In this document: positions 21,507-29,445 of the stretch, one piece after another
Layout of the letters: each line of letters begins with the position of its first letter
Position numbering within the stretch: the stretch's first letter is position 1
DNA from: Treponema sp.
Lineage (GTDB): Bacteria; Spirochaetota; Spirochaetia; Treponematales; Breznakiellaceae
Direction of reading: 5' to 3'
DNA length: 39,914 nucleotides
Assembly: GCA_031276815.1 (NCBI GenBank)
Contig: JAISMJ010000054.1
Location: 1 to 39,914 of the forward strand
The notes under the pieces: model-generated
Database searches by the model: none
Told to the model about the DNA's origin: nothing
The model's input: the letters and a program-made list of their open reading frames with translations, nothing else
Program-made: the position numbers and the translations under genes

Positions 21507-22424
21507 ATGAGTGCAGGAAGGCAAGCCCTTACATCACGGGGCGAACAGACTTTTGCATACATGGTTTTGGTCATACCAGCGGTATTGATCTATTGCTTAG
21601 TAGTCGCTTTTCCGACAGTGTTTTCTGTCGCGATTAGTTTGTCAGACTATAAAGGCGGCAAGATATTCGGTAACACGAACGTTCATTTTGCAGGGTTGAA
21701 TAGCTATATAAAAGTGTTTACCTATCCGGGCGGACCGTTTTATATTGCCTTAAAAAACAACTTACTCATTGTTGCGATGTCGGTTTTCGGACAGATTCCG
21801 CTTGGATTTATCCTTGCATATATTCTGTCGCGTAAGTTAATTAAAGGGGTGGATTTTTTCCAAACGGTTATTTATCTTCCCAATGTCATAACGCCCGTTA
21901 TTATCGGTATCCTGTTCAAGAGTCTGTATCAAGGCAATAATAGCTTATATATGGAAATCATGAGAATGTTCAAACCGGGCGCGGAATTTACCTTGAGCAG
22001 CCAGCCAATGATTGCCGTTCTTTTGGTTATGTTGTGGATGTATACTGGTATGTACGTGATCATCTTTCTGGCGAATATCCAGCGGATTGATGTATCTATC
22101 ATTGAAGCCTCTAAGATAGACGGCGCAACCGAAGGACAAGCTCTGTGGCACATTATTCTGCCGGCTCTGTCGGGAGTTATCGTTACCAGCGCAATTCTTG
22201 CCATTTCCGGTTCGTTAAAATCTTTCGATTTGTTATACGTTATGACAGGAGGCGGTCCCGCGGGACAGACCAGTGTGCTTTCTTTGTTTATGTTTGATCG
22301 GGCATTCAAGACAAGCCCGGATTATCCGCTAGCAAACGCCATTTCTACGATCATGGTTATTATCAGTTTCCTACTGATCGGTATAACCCAGCTCGCGGAA
22401 AAGAAATTCGGCGGAAAGGAGTAA
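21507..22424 (+). CDS. sugar ABC transporter permease (MalF type)
   Basis: 305 residues from ATG 21507. The ORF-track start at 21492 is rejected because AGGAGG occupies 21495-21500, six bases before ATG 21507. Six predicted membrane helices, beginning YMVLVIPAVLIYCLVVAFPTVFSVAISL. The EAA loop for ATPase docking is IEASKIDGATEGQALWHIILPALSG. Partner of the next permease, which starts 3 bases after the stop. Confidence 0.9.
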   Translation: MSAGRQALTSRGEQTFAYMVLVIPAVLIYCLVVAFPTVFSVAISLSDYKGGKIFGNTNVHFAGLNSYIKVFTYPGGPFYIALKNNLLIVAMSVFGQIPLGFILAYILSRKLIKGVDFFQTVIYLPNVITPVIIGILFKSLYQGNNSLYMEIMRMFKPGAEFTLSSQPMIAVLLVMLWMYTGMYVIIFLANIQRIDVSIIEASKIDGATEGQALWHIILPALSGVIVTSAILAISGSLKSFDLLYVMTGGGPAGQTSVLSLFMFDRAFKTSPDYPLANAISTIMVIISFLLIGITQLAEKKFGGKE

Positions 22425-22427
22425 ATT

Positions 22428-23315
22428 ATGGACGTACGTAAAACTGACCTACCGGCAAAAATTGCTATCTATTTTGTAATGGCTATTTTCACAGTACTGG
22501 CTATTTATCCTCTGCTGTGGATGTTCATGCAATCGTTTAAGACCACACAGGAATTCATGATCAGTAAAATCAGCTTGCCGGTGAATCCCTTCCAAGCGGC
22601 GTTCCGGGGTAATCCTGACGTAGAGATGTGGCAGGGAAACTACCCTTATGCGTGGAGATACGGACATTTTGAAGTTTTGCTTGTCAACAGCATCTTCTAT
22701 ACGGCGGTCACCGTTTTATCCGTGGTAGTTCTCAGTGCTATGGCAGGTTTTGCATTCTCAAAAATACCGAGCAAGACGACACCCGGTCTGTTCGGCATCT
22801 TCATTATCGGAATTCTGCTTACCCTGCAATCCATCATGGTACCTCTCTTTCTCATGGTAAACGCAGTGGGTCTCTATAATACCCGTTTAGGCATACTTAT
22901 TCCGTATGTAGCATTAGGACTGCCGATGGGCGTGTATCTCTCTACGGACTTTATGAAGAGCGTACCAGACGCACTGATTGAATCAGCGCGTATTGACGGA
23001 GCAAAATACCTCAAGATTTTCGGCAGCCTTATTTTCCCGATGGTGGCGCCTGTCGCCATGACCATCGCGATACTTACCTTCTCCGGTACGTGGAATGAAT
23101 TCATGCTTATCAACATTCTGGCATCTTCGGGTAACGGTTGGGCTAATATCAAGTCGTTGCCGGTCGGTATCAACATGTTCTCCGGTTCGTTGGCATCCGA
23201 CTTTGGGAAACAATTCGCCGCACTCACTATCGGCGCAATTCCAATGATTGCCTTCTACCTCGTGTTCCGTAAACAGATCACCAAGGGTGTTGCCGCAGGT
23301 GCGGTTAAGGGTTAA
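22428..23315 (+). CDS. sugar ABC transporter permease (MalG type)
   Basis: 295 residues with AAAGGAG just upstream of ATG 22428. Six predicted membrane segments (AIYFVMAIFTVLAIYPLLWMFMQSF first). EAA loop: IESARIDGAKYLKIFGSLIFPMVAP. It ends with the MalG-like FRKQITKGVAAGAVKG. Its stop TAA overlaps the start of the GNAT gene by one base (TAATG), so the acetyltransferase is translationally coupled to the transporter. No ATPase is encoded in the cluster. Confidence 0.9.
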   Translation: MDVRKTDLPAKIAIYFVMAIFTVLAIYPLLWMFMQSFKTTQEFMISKISLPVNPFQAAFRGNPDVEMWQGNYPYAWRYGHFEVLLVNSIFYTAVTVLSVVVLSAMAGFAFSKIPSKTTPGLFGIFIIGILLTLQSIMVPLFLMVNAVGLYNTRLGILIPYVALGLPMGVYLSTDFMKSVPDALIESARIDGAKYLKIFGSLIFPMVAPVAMTIAILTFSGTWNEFMLINILASSGNGWANIKSLPVGINMFSGSLASDFGKQFAALTIGAIPMIAFYLVFRKQITKGVAAGAVKG

Positions 23316-23941
23316 TGGTTACAAGTACCATACGGGGAGCGGAATTATCCGATCTCCCCTATTGCTATGAAATTTGTGTAAAGACCGGAGACGCAGGAAA
23401 AGACGCTTCCGGTCTTTTTTATGATCCCTATGTTATTGGGCAGTACTATGCCGCCCCATATTTGTTTTTTGAACGCGACTTATGCTTTGTCGCCGAATTG
23501 AATGGTATTCCACAGGGCTACATTATCGGCGTTTCAGATACGCATGCGTTCAACGGGTGGCTTGAATCTGACTGGCTCCCCCCGCTACAGAAGCGCTACC
23601 GGAACTATCCGCTTGAAAACATAAAAACAGACGCCGAAAGAAACGCTATCGCTCTTTTTTACAAAAATCTCAATGCATCCAAAAAAGACGAAGATTCCCT
23701 TTACAAGACCTATCCCGCGCATCTGCATATCGATCTGCTACCTTCTTTACAGGGACAAGGACAAGGCAGGGCGCTCTTGGAAACGTTGTTTGCAGCGCTT
23801 GCAAAGAAAAACGTACATGCTGTCCACCTTGGTGTAAGCGGAACAAATACCAGCGCACTAGCTTTTTACAGAAAAATGGGCTTTACCCCTGTGAAAGAGA
23901 CGGATTGGGGGGTGATAATGGGCGTTCATATAAAACAATGA
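23315..23941 (+). CDS. GNAT-family acetyltransferase, OGA-like
   Basis: 208 residues. The acetyl-CoA binding motif is LQGQGQGRALLETLF at about 146-160, followed by the typical YRKMGFTPV near the end (ALAFYRKMGF). The first half (YDPYVIGQYYAAPYLFFERDLCFVAELNGIPQGYIIGVSDT) resembles, from memory, bacterial GNATs related to the acetyltransferase-like domain of O-GlcNAcases. This would fit an amino-sugar operon with the chitobiose-type phosphorylase. The substrate is unknown. It is the last gene of the permease transcript, starting inside the permease stop codon. Confidence 0.8.
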   Translation: MVTSTIRGAELSDLPYCYEICVKTGDAGKDASGLFYDPYVIGQYYAAPYLFFERDLCFVAELNGIPQGYIIGVSDTHAFNGWLESDWLPPLQKRYRNYPLENIKTDAERNAIALFYKNLNASKKDEDSLYKTYPAHLHIDLLPSLQGQGQGRALLETLFAALAKKNVHAVHLGVSGTNTSALAFYRKMGFTPVKETDWGVIMGVHIKQ

Positions 23942-23951
23942 GCGCATCGTA

Positions 23952-23970
23952 ACTATACGCTTTGTATAGT
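23952..23970. repeat. hairpin between convergent genes
   Basis: ACTATAC-GCTTT-GTATAGT, perfect 7-bp stem, within the 47-bp gap between the GNAT and SDR genes. It is followed on the plus strand by A residues rather than T, so it is not a canonical terminator in either direction. Confidence 0.45.
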
Positions 23971-23988
23971 AAAAAAGCGCTTAACTGT

Positions 23989-25020
23989 CTACCTTTTTAT
24001 CTCTGCAATCGCCTTTTCCCGCGCCGTTATAATCGTATCGCACCATTCGTCAAATTCGGGGTCTTCAATCTGATATTCCTTGTGGGTTAGCACGTGGTTA
24101 ATCGTGTGGCGTATGCCCTGATCGAAGCGTACCCGCGCCATAAAGCCCGGTACAAGTCGCTTAAGTTTTGTATTGTCGAACACTACGGAATTAGCTTTGT
24201 CGCCGATAAGACCGCCTTCAAAGTTGTACTGTCCGGATGCCGCAAGAAACTCGCTGGAAACATGTACCGCTTTCAAGGGCTTACCGAGCGCTTGGGCGAT
24301 AGCGGCGTAAATCTGATTCCACGTAAGGGTTTCATCTGATGTTATCTGAACGGCTTCACCTATGGCGTGAATATTACCCATAAGCCCGATAAAGGCGTTG
24401 GCAAAGTCGCTGTTATGCGTCATGGTCCACAAGCTTGTACCGTCTCCGTGAATGATGACCGGCTTGCCGTCCAAGATGCGTTTTATCACCTGCCAACTGC
24501 CGTTTCTGCCGTGAACGCCGAGCGGTACACTGCGTTCATCGTAGGTGTGGCTGGGGCGTACGATGGTGATGGGAAAACCCTGCTCCCTGTACATCTTCAG
24601 CAGAAACTCCTCACATTCGATCTTGTTGCGAGAATATTCCCAAAACGGGTTTGCAAGCGGAGTCGCTTCGCTTATGCGGTAATCGGATGCAGGTTTCTGA
24701 TATGCGGATGCCGAACTGATAAACAGATATTGCTTTATCGTATCTTTAAGCAAACGGAAGTCTCGTTCAACCTGTTCGGGACCAAATGCAATGAAATCGG
24801 CTGCGACATCAAAAGTAAGATCGCGTAATTTTGCCGCTGCATCAGCTTCATCATTGATATCGCAGCGTATCTCGATCAGTTTGCCGCTGGTCTCATACTC
24901 ACTCAATAGCGCGTTACGGTTACCGCGGTTGAGCAGGTACAGTTCCCAGCCCTGCTCCAGAAGTTTTTTTGAAATAGCGGTACTGATGGTACCAGTACCG
25001 CCGATGAATAACGCCTTCAT
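23989..25020 (-). CDS. NAD-dependent epimerase/dehydratase (extended SDR)
   Basis: 343 residues. The N-terminal nucleotide-binding motif is LFIGGTGTISTAISKKLLEQG (GxxGxxS type). The predicted active-site pair is Tyr and Lys in YSRNKIECEEF, with a Ser-rich strand FISSASAYQ before it. The sequence resembles the atypical SDR group around CSP41/NAD-epimerase-like proteins, often of unknown substrate. AAGGAG precedes the ATG at a good distance. A sugar-nucleotide or sugar substrate is likely but not proven. It converges with the GNAT gene. Confidence 0.8.
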   Translation of the reverse strand: MKALFIGGTGTISTAISKKLLEQGWELYLLNRGNRNALLSEYETSGKLIEIRCDINDEADAAAKLRDLTFDVAADFIAFGPEQVERDFRLLKDTIKQYLFISSASAYQKPASDYRISEATPLANPFWEYSRNKIECEEFLLKMYREQGFPITIVRPSHTYDERSVPLGVHGRNGSWQVIKRILDGKPVIIHGDGTSLWTMTHNSDFANAFIGLMGNIHAIGEAVQITSDETLTWNQIYAAIAQALGKPLKAVHVSSEFLAASGQYNFEGGLIGDKANSVVFDNTKLKRLVPGFMARVRFDQGIRHTINHVLTHKEYQIEDPEFDEWCDTIITAREKAIAEIKR

Positions 25021-25039
25021 AGTGTTCTCCTTTATACCA

Positions 25040-25069
25040 AGTATATACCTATTTCATTATCACTGTCAA
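25040..25069 (-). promoter_or_regulatory. promoter of the SDR gene
   Basis: On the minus strand TTGACA (25069-25064), 18-nt spacer, TATACT (25045-25040), about 20 bases before ATG 25020. Confidence 0.65.
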
Positions 25070-25227
25070 CATGGTAGGCTCTGTCTATAGCCGAAGGAAA
25101 AATGGGGTAACAAAAAAAACGGTTCTCTACGACTAAATAGGCGCACTAGGCGATGCCTGATGCGCTCATCATCACGGAAAGCGCATCGCTCATCTTCCAT
25201 AACACCGCTCATGTTTTACCGTCATGA

Positions 25228-25803
25228 TTACAGTGTTTCATGCAGTTTCTCTAGTAGCCACACGATATTCTCACCAAGTCTCCGCATGGTTTTCATCCCT
25301 TCATCATCTTTTTCCGCATCTCCGGGATTACATGCAAGGCTCATATTCAGATACGTTGAACCTGGCACGATCATATCGTTGATAAGGAAAAAGCGCTGCA
25401 TCGAATCCAGTGTGGTAATGCCGCCGGCACGCCGTACTGCGCTTACCCCAACCGCGACTTTTCGGCTGAATGAAAAACCATCGGCGCGTGAAATATAGCC
25501 GGTACGGTCAATGACGGATTTGATTTCCGAGCTTATATCAAAGAAATACGTCGGGGAACCGAGTGCTATCGCATCCGCAGCTTTCATCTTGGGATAGAGT
25601 TCATTGATCCAGTCGTCAATGGCGCACCGCCCTTTGTTTTGCCGACAGCCCGCGCATCCGCGGCAGCCATGCACATCCCTGCCCCCGGCTTGATACAATT
25701 CCGTTTCAAGTCCCGCCTTCTCACATACTTCCAATACCGTGGTAAGCAATGTTGCGGTATTGCCATTTTTACGCGGACTTCCATTAATCGCCAGAACCTT
25801 CAT
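25228..25803 (-). CDS. flavodoxin-fold NAD(P)H-dependent reductase / iron-sulfur flavoprotein-like
   Basis: 191 residues. The FMN-phosphate loop is INGSPRKNGNTATLL at the N-terminus. A cysteine cluster HGCRGCAGCRQNKGRC occupies about residues 46-62, as in the ISF-type flavoproteins that carry a 4Fe-4S cluster or in related reductases. The second FMN contact is ALGSPTYFFDISSEIKSVIDRTGY. Probably a cytoplasmic redox enzyme. AAGGAG lies before the ATG, within a perfect 18-bp palindrome region, so regulation by a dimeric repressor is likely. Confidence 0.8.
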   Translation of the reverse strand: MKVLAINGSPRKNGNTATLLTTVLEVCEKAGLETELYQAGGRDVHGCRGCAGCRQNKGRCAIDDWINELYPKMKAADAIALGSPTYFFDISSEIKSVIDRTGYISRADGFSFSRKVAVGVSAVRRAGGITTLDSMQRFFLINDMIVPGSTYLNMSLACNPGDAEKDDEGMKTMRRLGENIVWLLEKLHETL

Positions 25804-25815
25804 AACGATCCTCCT

Positions 25816-25833
25816 TACGGTGGAACCACCGTA
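25816..25833. promoter_or_regulatory. palindromic operator upstream of the flavoprotein gene
   Basis: TACGGTGG-AA-CCACCGTA, a perfect palindrome with 8-bp arms, 13 bases before the ATG at 25803 and touching the AAGGAG. A -10-like TACTAT lies just upstream on the minus strand (25840-25835). The position would let a dimer block transcription or translation. Confidence 0.6.
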
Positions 25834-25985
25834 TATAGTAATCGTCTCTAGTATATATCCGATTATCCGATATATTCAAGGTGAACATGGTGAACATAGT
25901 TGATTGCTGTAGTAGGGGAACTGCAAAAAGCGGAGATGAACACGAAGTTCCATTTTTTTTCACACAACCCTATATAGGCGCCCTT

Positions 25986-26690
25986 TCAGCCGCCGAGGTA
26001 TGCGGCTCTTACCGCTTCATCACGCCGGAGGTCTGCGGCGTTGCCGGTTTTGCTCACGACGCCCGTTTCAAGAATGTAGGCGCGCGATGCGATGGCAAGC
26101 GCTTTGAATGCGTTCTGTTCAACCAGTAAAATAGTCGCGCCCGCCCGATTGATTCGTGTAATAATAGAGAATATTTCGTCAACCAAGATGGGAGACAAGC
26201 CCATAGAGGGTTCGTCTAAAAGGAGGAGGCGCGGAGCGGACATGAGCGCCCTGCCCATTGCCAGCATCTGCTGTTCGCCGCCGGAAAGCGTGCCTGCGCG
26301 CTGGTTGATCCGTTCTTTCAAGCGGGGAAAAAGGTCGTACACCATGTCGCGGTCACGCGCAATGCCCGCGTGGTCGCGGCGGGTGTATGCGCCCATCTCA
26401 AGATTGACCTTAACGGAGAGGTTGGCGAATATGCGTCGTCCTTCTGGCACTTGAACAAGACCTAATTTCACGATACGGTCGGGCGGCAGGGCGGTAACGT
26501 CACGTCCGTCGAAAACAACGGACCCGCCGGTTTTCCTGATGATATTGGACACGGCGTGCAGGGTCGTTGTCTTTCCCGCGCCGTTTGAACCGATGAGCGT
26601 AATGATCTCGCCCTTTTCAACATGAAAGGAAATATTCTGCACCGCTCTAACCGCCCCGTAATGTACTATCAAATTATCGACGTTCAGCAT
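25986..26690 (-). CDS. livF: branched-chain amino-acid ABC transporter ATPase (LivF type)
   Basis: 234 residues, the usual LivF length. Walker A is GSNGAGKTT (34-42), signature LSGGEQQML (135-143) and Walker B LLLLDEPSMGL. It provides one of two ATPase subunits of a Liv-type importer at the inner face of the membrane. It overlaps livG by 7 bases and is the last of five genes in the order K-H-M-G-F. Specificity within the family (Leu/Ile/Val, other amino acids, urea or amides) cannot be read from it. Confidence 0.93.
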   Translation of the reverse strand: MLNVDNLIVHYGAVRAVQNISFHVEKGEIITLIGSNGAGKTTTLHAVSNIIRKTGGSVVFDGRDVTALPPDRIVKLGLVQVPEGRRIFANLSVKVNLEMGAYTRRDHAGIARDRDMVYDLFPRLKERINQRAGTLSGGEQQMLAMGRALMSAPRLLLLDEPSMGLSPILVDEIFSIITRINRAGATILLVEQNAFKALAIASRAYILETGVVSKTGNAADLRRDEAVRAAYLGG

Positions 26691-27511
26691 GTGGTACCCT
26701 TTTCCGGCTGCGCCGCCGCGTCCGATCCGAGGTACGCTTTGATCACCGCCGGATTCGCGCGTATGTCCGCAGGAACACCTACGGCTATGGTCCGCCCGTA
26801 ATCAAGCACGATAAGCCGTTCACAAATGCCCATGACCATGTTCATATCGTGTTCAATCAGGAGGATCGTAAGCCGGAACTGCTTTCTGATAAAGGAGACA
26901 AGCTCCATAAGCTCGCGCGTCTCCTGCGGGTTCATGCCTGCGGCGGGTTCGTCAAGAAGCAAGAGACTCGGACGCGCCGCAAGCGCACGGGCGATTTCCA
27001 GCTTGCGCTGCTCGCCGTAGGGCAGGCTTCCGGTGCGCTCATGTTTTTTATGCAGAATACGGAACAGTTCAAGCAGCCCGTCCGCCCGTTCAGTAATCCG
27101 CTCTTCATCTCTATAAAAGCGTTTTGACCGGAACAATACGTCAAGAGGATGCGCTTCACGTTGTGAATGGAGCGCAATCCGCACGTTATCTTCTACGGAC
27201 AAATTGCCGAACAACCTGATATTCTGAAACGTCCGCGCTATGCCGATACGGTTTAATGCGGCGGGCGTTTTGTTTTCAACGGAAAAAGACTGCCCGTCCC
27301 TATTCCGGAAGGTAATGGTTCCGGCGGTAGGCTTGTAAAGACCTGAAAGCATATTGAATACTGTGGTCTTACCCGCGCCGTTTGGTCCGATTAAACCAAC
27401 AAGTTCGCCGTCCTGCAGTTCACAGGAAAAACCGCTTACCGCAGTAAGTCCGCCGAATACGATAGAGAGGTTCTGTACGCGGAGAATAGGTTCGTGCATT
27501 TCACCGTTCAT
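26684..27511 (-). CDS. livG: branched-chain amino-acid ABC transporter ATPase (LivG type)
   Basis: 275 residues. Walker A GPNGAGKTTVFNML, the LivG-typical signature LPYGEQRKLEIARAL, Walker B LLLLDEPAAGMNPQE and the H-loop LIEHDMNMVM. The longer D-loop region and C-terminal tail (VIKAYLG) mark it as LivG rather than LivF. It overlaps livM by 11 bases; an alternative start (MHEPIL) at 27499 would remove the overlap. Confidence 0.93.
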   Translation of the reverse strand: MNGEMHEPILRVQNLSIVFGGLTAVSGFSCELQDGELVGLIGPNGAGKTTVFNMLSGLYKPTAGTITFRNRDGQSFSVENKTPAALNRIGIARTFQNIRLFGNLSVEDNVRIALHSQREAHPLDVLFRSKRFYRDEERITERADGLLELFRILHKKHERTGSLPYGEQRKLEIARALAARPSLLLLDEPAAGMNPQETRELMELVSFIRKQFRLTILLIEHDMNMVMGICERLIVLDYGRTIAVGVPADIRANPAVIKAYLGSDAAAQPEKGTTC

Positions 27512-28508
27512 ATTCTTTTCTCGTTTTTAATTTTTTTGATATGTGATCGGTCATCCAATCTTTTACGCGCCTGCACAGCCTGACAAAGGACAATTCCTTC
27601 ATGCCCAGCAGTCCCTGAGGGCGGTAGAGCATCACCGCAATAAGAATGAGCGGGTAGATGATGAGCCGGTAATCCCGCAGGAAACGGAGGAATTCTTGTA
27701 AATACGTCAATATGTATGCAGCGAGTATAGCGCCGGTCATGGAGCCCATGCCGCCCAGCACGACGAAGATGAGATAATCTATGCTTTTGTTGAATGAGGC
27801 GATATCAGGCTTTACGAACCCGATGATCGCGGCGTACAAGCCGCCGCCCAAGCCGGCGATGAAGGACGCAATGACAAAGCCTATCATTTTATAGCGGAAA
27901 ACGCTGACGCCGTGTGAGTTTGCCGCGATTTCATCTTCCCGCACCGCGAGAATAGCTCTGCCGTACGTTGAACGCAGGAAATTTTGCAACAAGACGATGA
28001 TGGCGGCAAGCGTCCCGGTGATGACGAAGAAAGAAAGCGCGGGGTAAACCGCGAGGATAGTCGTGAACCGTCTCCCGTTTGCGCCGCCTGAAACGGCTTT
28101 TATGTTTATCAGTATGACGCGGATAATTTCGCCGAATCCGAGCGTTACGATAGCGAGGTAATCGCCGGATAGTTTTAAGGTGGGAAATCCGATGAAAAAC
28201 CCGAAACATGCGGTAACAACGCTCGCAATAATGACGGAAACCGGCAGCGGAATACCCATATCGAGCGTGAATACGATGGTTGCGTACGCGCCGATTGCCA
28301 TAAAACCCGCTTGTCCAAGGGAAAGCTGTCCGGTAATGCCCGTTATAGTGTTCACGCTGACGGCAAGCAAAGCGTTCACGCCCGCCAACGTTATGATTTG
28401 CGCAATATATGCGTTTATAACGCCGTATTGTATGAGGATTGCCGGAACACATACCGCGAGTACGGCAAAAACGCCCGGAATAAGGGTGTTTTTCATGCGT
28501 GTCGTCAC
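27501..28508 (-). CDS. livM: branched-chain amino-acid ABC transporter permease (LivM type)
   Basis: 335 residues, strongly hydrophobic, with about 8-10 membrane segments. Family marks include GQLSLGQAGFMAIGAYATIVF and the ATPase-facing loop GRAILAVREDEIAANSHGVSVFRYKMIGFVIASFIAGLGGGLYA. It ends with a basic cytoplasmic tail. It overlaps livH by 4 bases. Confidence 0.93.
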   Translation of the reverse strand: MTTRMKNTLIPGVFAVLAVCVPAILIQYGVINAYIAQIITLAGVNALLAVSVNTITGITGQLSLGQAGFMAIGAYATIVFTLDMGIPLPVSVIIASVVTACFGFFIGFPTLKLSGDYLAIVTLGFGEIIRVILINIKAVSGGANGRRFTTILAVYPALSFFVITGTLAAIIVLLQNFLRSTYGRAILAVREDEIAANSHGVSVFRYKMIGFVIASFIAGLGGGLYAAIIGFVKPDIASFNKSIDYLIFVVLGGMGSMTGAILAAYILTYLQEFLRFLRDYRLIIYPLILIAVMLYRPQGLLGMKELSFVRLCRRVKDWMTDHISKKLKTRKEYER

Positions 28509-29416
28509 ACTTTTACTCCCGTTTTTTTCCCTAAAATGCCGGACGGCTTCACCAGCAGAATGACGATGAGTATGGAAAACGAAATAGCGTCCGCGTACTG
28601 CGAAGATATGAAGCCCTTGGTGAGGGTTTCCGCAATGCCGAGCAGCAGTCCACCAAGCATCGCGCCCGGCACTGAGCCGATGCCGCCGAGCACTGCGGCG
28701 ACAAACGCCTTGAGACCCGGCATAGTACCCATAGTGGGTGAAATCTGCGGATAGGCGCAGGCGTACAAGATGCCGCCCGCCGCCGCGAGTATGGAGCCGA
28801 GCGCGAATGTGAAGGAAATGACGCCGTTTACCGATACTCCCATGAGGCTTGACGCCTGAAGATCAAACGATACGGCTTGCATCGCCTTGCCCCGCCGGGT
28901 GTAGTTGATAACATAGTTGAGCGCAAGCATGAGGATCGCGGAAAGCGCGATCACAATAAGCTGGATATTTGAGATGGACACGGGACCAAGGCTGATAGCG
29001 CTTACCGGCGGACGGGGAAACTGCCGGGGATTGGGTCCGATGAAGGGCAGCACCCGCGCGCCGTTCTGCAATATAAGAGATACCGCAATGGCGGTGATAA
29101 GCGAATTGAGGCGCGGCGCGGAACGGAGCGGTCTATACGCGAACCGTTCAATACACACGCCGAGAAAGGCGCAGAATGTCATGGAAAAGATGAAAGCGCC
29201 GGCAAGTGCGCCCATGCTGACGCTGTCCGCGTTTCCGGCGCTTAACCACGTAAGCGCAAAATACGCGGCGTACGCGCCGGCCATCAGTACATCTCCGTGC
29301 GCGAAATTGATAAGCAGCACTATGCCGTACACCATCGTATATCCGAGTGCGATAAGAGCATAGATACTGCCGAGTGAGATTCCATTGATCAACTGTTGTA
29401 AAAATATGATGAACAC
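28505..29416 (-). CDS. livH: branched-chain amino-acid ABC transporter permease (LivH type)
   Basis: 303 residues. The N-terminus LQQLINGISLGSIYALIALGYTMVYGIVLLINFAHGDVLM is the hallmark of LivH. The coupling loop is GKAMQAVSFDLQASSLMGVSVNGVISFTFALGSILAAAGGILYA. It pairs with LivM to form the membrane channel. The gene lies 29 bases after the binding-protein gene. Confidence 0.94.
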   Translation of the reverse strand: MFIIFLQQLINGISLGSIYALIALGYTMVYGIVLLINFAHGDVLMAGAYAAYFALTWLSAGNADSVSMGALAGAFIFSMTFCAFLGVCIERFAYRPLRSAPRLNSLITAIAVSLILQNGARVLPFIGPNPRQFPRPPVSAISLGPVSISNIQLIVIALSAILMLALNYVINYTRRGKAMQAVSFDLQASSLMGVSVNGVISFTFALGSILAAAGGILYACAYPQISPTMGTMPGLKAFVAAVLGGIGSVPGAMLGGLLLGIAETLTKGFISSQYADAISFSILIVILLVKPSGILGKKTGVKV

Positions 29417-29445
29417 GCCGGCTTCGCTTTGCGCTTTTTATAACG

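Noticed and set aside
25880-25897. GGTGAACAT direct repeat
   Set aside because: Two 9-bp copies only; too short to support a function.
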